Made by a program: the position numbers and the translations under genes | Notes under the pieces: model-generated | Seen by the model: the letters and a program-made list of their open reading frames with translations, nothing else | Database searches by the model: none | Told to the model about the DNA's origin: nothing | In this document: positions 6,387 to 7,631 of the stretch, piece by piece | Numbering within the stretch: position 1 is the first letter of the stretch | Layout: the number at the start of each line of letters is the position of its first letter | Assembly: GCA_020201235.1 (NCBI GenBank) | Contig: JAIVHD010000277.1 | Coordinates: forward strand, 1 to 7,631 | Reading direction: 5' to 3' | Length of the DNA: 7,631 nt | Source of the DNA: Lysobacteraceae bacterium | GTDB lineage: Bacteria > Pseudomonadota > Gammaproteobacteria > Xanthomonadales > Wenzhouxiangellaceae

Positions 6387-7631
6387 TCGAGTCCAGCATC
6401 CGCTGGTCGGTCGCCAACCGCTTCCTGGTGTTGATGCTGGCACTGCTGGTGGCCGGCTGGGGCGTGATCTCCATGCTGCGCACACCGTTGGACGCCATCC
6501 CCGACCTGTCCGACGTGCAGGTCATCGTCAAGACCAGCTACCCCGGTCAGGCGCCGCAGGTGGTCGAGGACCAGGTGACCTACCCGCTGACCACAGCCAT
6601 GCTGGCGGTACCCGGTGCCGTGACAGTGCGCGGTTACTCGTTCTTCAACGACTCCTACGTCTACGTACTCTTCGAGGACGGCACCGACCTGTACTGGGCC
6701 CGTTCGCGCGTGCTGGAATATTTGAGCCAGGTCGCGCCCACGCTGCCCGAAGGCGCACGCCCGGCGCTGGGGCCGGATGCGACCGGCGTCGGCTGGGTCT
6801 ACCAGTACGCACTGGTCGACCGTAGCGGCAAGCGCGACCTGGGCGAGATGCGCGCATTGCAGGACTGGTTCCTGAAGTTCGAGCTGCAGACCGTCGAAGG
6901 CGTGTCCGAGGTCGCGTCCATCGGCGGCATGGTGCGCCAGTACCAGGTCGTCGTCGATCCCGACAGACTGCGCGCCTACGGCATTCCGCTTTCAAAGGTT
7001 CGCAACGCCATCCAGCGCGGCAACATGGAAACCGGCGGCCGGGTGATCGAAATGGCCGAAGCCGAATACATGATCCGCGCCACCGGCTACGTCGACTCGC
7101 TCGACGACCTGGAACAGATTCCGCTCAAGACCACCGACCAGGGCGTACCCGTCCTGATCCGCGATGTCGCGCAGGTGCGCTTCGGACCGGATCTTCGGCG
7201 CGGCGTCGGCGAACTCAACGGCGAGGGCGAAGCGGTCGGCGGAATCATCGTGATGCGCTTCGGCGGCAACGCCATGGCGACCATTGAGCGGGTAAAGCAA
7301 CGCCTGGCCGAGCTCGAGCGCGGCCTGCCCGAGGGCGTGGAAATTGTTACGACCTACGACCGCTCGGATCTGATCGGGCGCGCAGTGAAAACACTGGGCG
7401 AGAAGCTGGTGCAGGAATTCATCATCGTGGTGCTGGTGTGCATGCTGTTCCTGTTCCACTTCCGCTCTTCGCTGGTGGTTCTGCTGACGCTGCCGCTGGG
7501 CATACTGGCCGCGTTCATCGTGATGGGCCTGCAGGGCATCAATGCCAACGTGATGTCGCTGGGCGGCATCGCAATTGCGATTGGCGCGATGGTCGACGCC
7601 AGCATCGTGATGATCGAGAATTATCACAAGC
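6383..7631 (+). CDS. cusA: CusA-like heavy-metal RND efflux pump; 3' end outside the window
   Basis: The frame starts at an ATG overlapping the adaptor stop (ATGA), with GGAG 7 bases upstream, and runs off the window after 416 residues of an expected ~1040. It aligns without gaps to E. coli CusA as I remember it. Landmarks are [39 protein letters not shown] and [10 protein letters not shown]. Transmembrane helix 1 is at about 14-31 and further helices start near 344. Residues known in CusA fall at identical numbers: Arg83, the proton-relay Asp405 in GAMVDAS, and relay methionines 391, 403 and 410. Position 271, a relay Met in E. coli, is Leu here. The protein is a homotrimeric proton-driven exporter in the inner membrane and takes metal from the periplasm or cytoplasm. 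The Met triad that fixes Cu/Ag specificity lies beyond the window, so the substrate is inferred. Confidence 0.95.
   Translation, partial: MIESSIRWSVANRFLVLMLALLVAGWGVISMLRTPLDAIPDLSDVQVIVKTSYPGQAPQVVEDQVTYPLTTAMLAVPGAVTVRGYSFFNDSYVYVLFEDGTDLYWARSRVLEYLSQVAPTLPEGARPALGPDATGVGWVYQYALVDRSGKRDLGEMRALQDWFLKFELQTVEGVSEVASIGGMVRQYQVVVDPDRLRAYGIPLSKVRNAIQRGNMETGGRVIEMAEAEYMIRATGYVDSLDDLEQIPLKTTDQGVPVLIRDVAQVRFGPDLRRGVGELNGEGEAVGGIIVMRFGGNAMATIERVKQRLAELERGLPEGVEIVTTYDRSDLIGRAVKTLGEKLVQEFIIVVLVCMLFLFHFRSSLVVLLTLPLGILAAFIVMGLQGINANVMSLGGIAIAIGAMVDASIVMIENYHK

Noticed and set aside
1..7631. CRISPR arrays, tRNA or rRNA genes, insertion sequences, phage genes
   Set aside because: I saw no spaced repeats, cloverleaf, rRNA segments, transposase motifs or integrase motifs on either strand.

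Overview
The window is GC-rich DNA with dense, mostly plus-strand coding. Codon use, Shine-Dalgarno sites and gene types suggest a Gram-negative proteobacterium, probably a gammaproteobacterium near the Xanthomonadales or Chromatiales. The taxonomic guess is inference only; there is no rRNA or other marker gene.

Left part (2-2562): the C-terminal 602 residues of a large, probably secreted protein, with beta-sandwich-type regions followed by an alpha/beta-hydrolase domain carrying an AHSQGG nucleophile elbow. A 323-base intergenic stretch follows, with GC-rich hairpins just after the stop codon and then a probable promoter. Next is a 142-residue protein made of two CBS domains.

Middle (2563-3336): a broken fructosamine-3-kinase-family gene abuts the CBS gene. 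Its N-terminal and C-terminal parts are recognisable but lie in different frames, and about 110 central codons are missing. A 230-base non-coding stretch follows, containing an AT-rich patch with a plausible sigma70-type promoter.

Right part (3337-7631): a tightly packed metal-efflux operon of the Cus/Czc heavy-metal RND type. The order is a small exported Cys/His-rich protein, a TolC-family outer-membrane channel, a CusB-like periplasmic adaptor with a heavy-metal-binding domain and a His/Met-rich tail, and the first 416 residues of a CusA-like inner-membrane RND pump. The last three genes are joined by 4-base ATGA overlaps and form a complete tripartite exporter, most likely for Cu(I)/Ag(I). 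No regulator gene is visible.

The most notable unexplained structure lies between the small Cys/His protein and the outer-membrane channel gene. A perfect 11-bp inverted repeat runs from the last base of one gene's stop codon to the base before the next gene's ATG, and it contains that gene's ribosome binding site. It looks like a translational-coupling switch that would tie channel synthesis to translation of the metal-binding protein.
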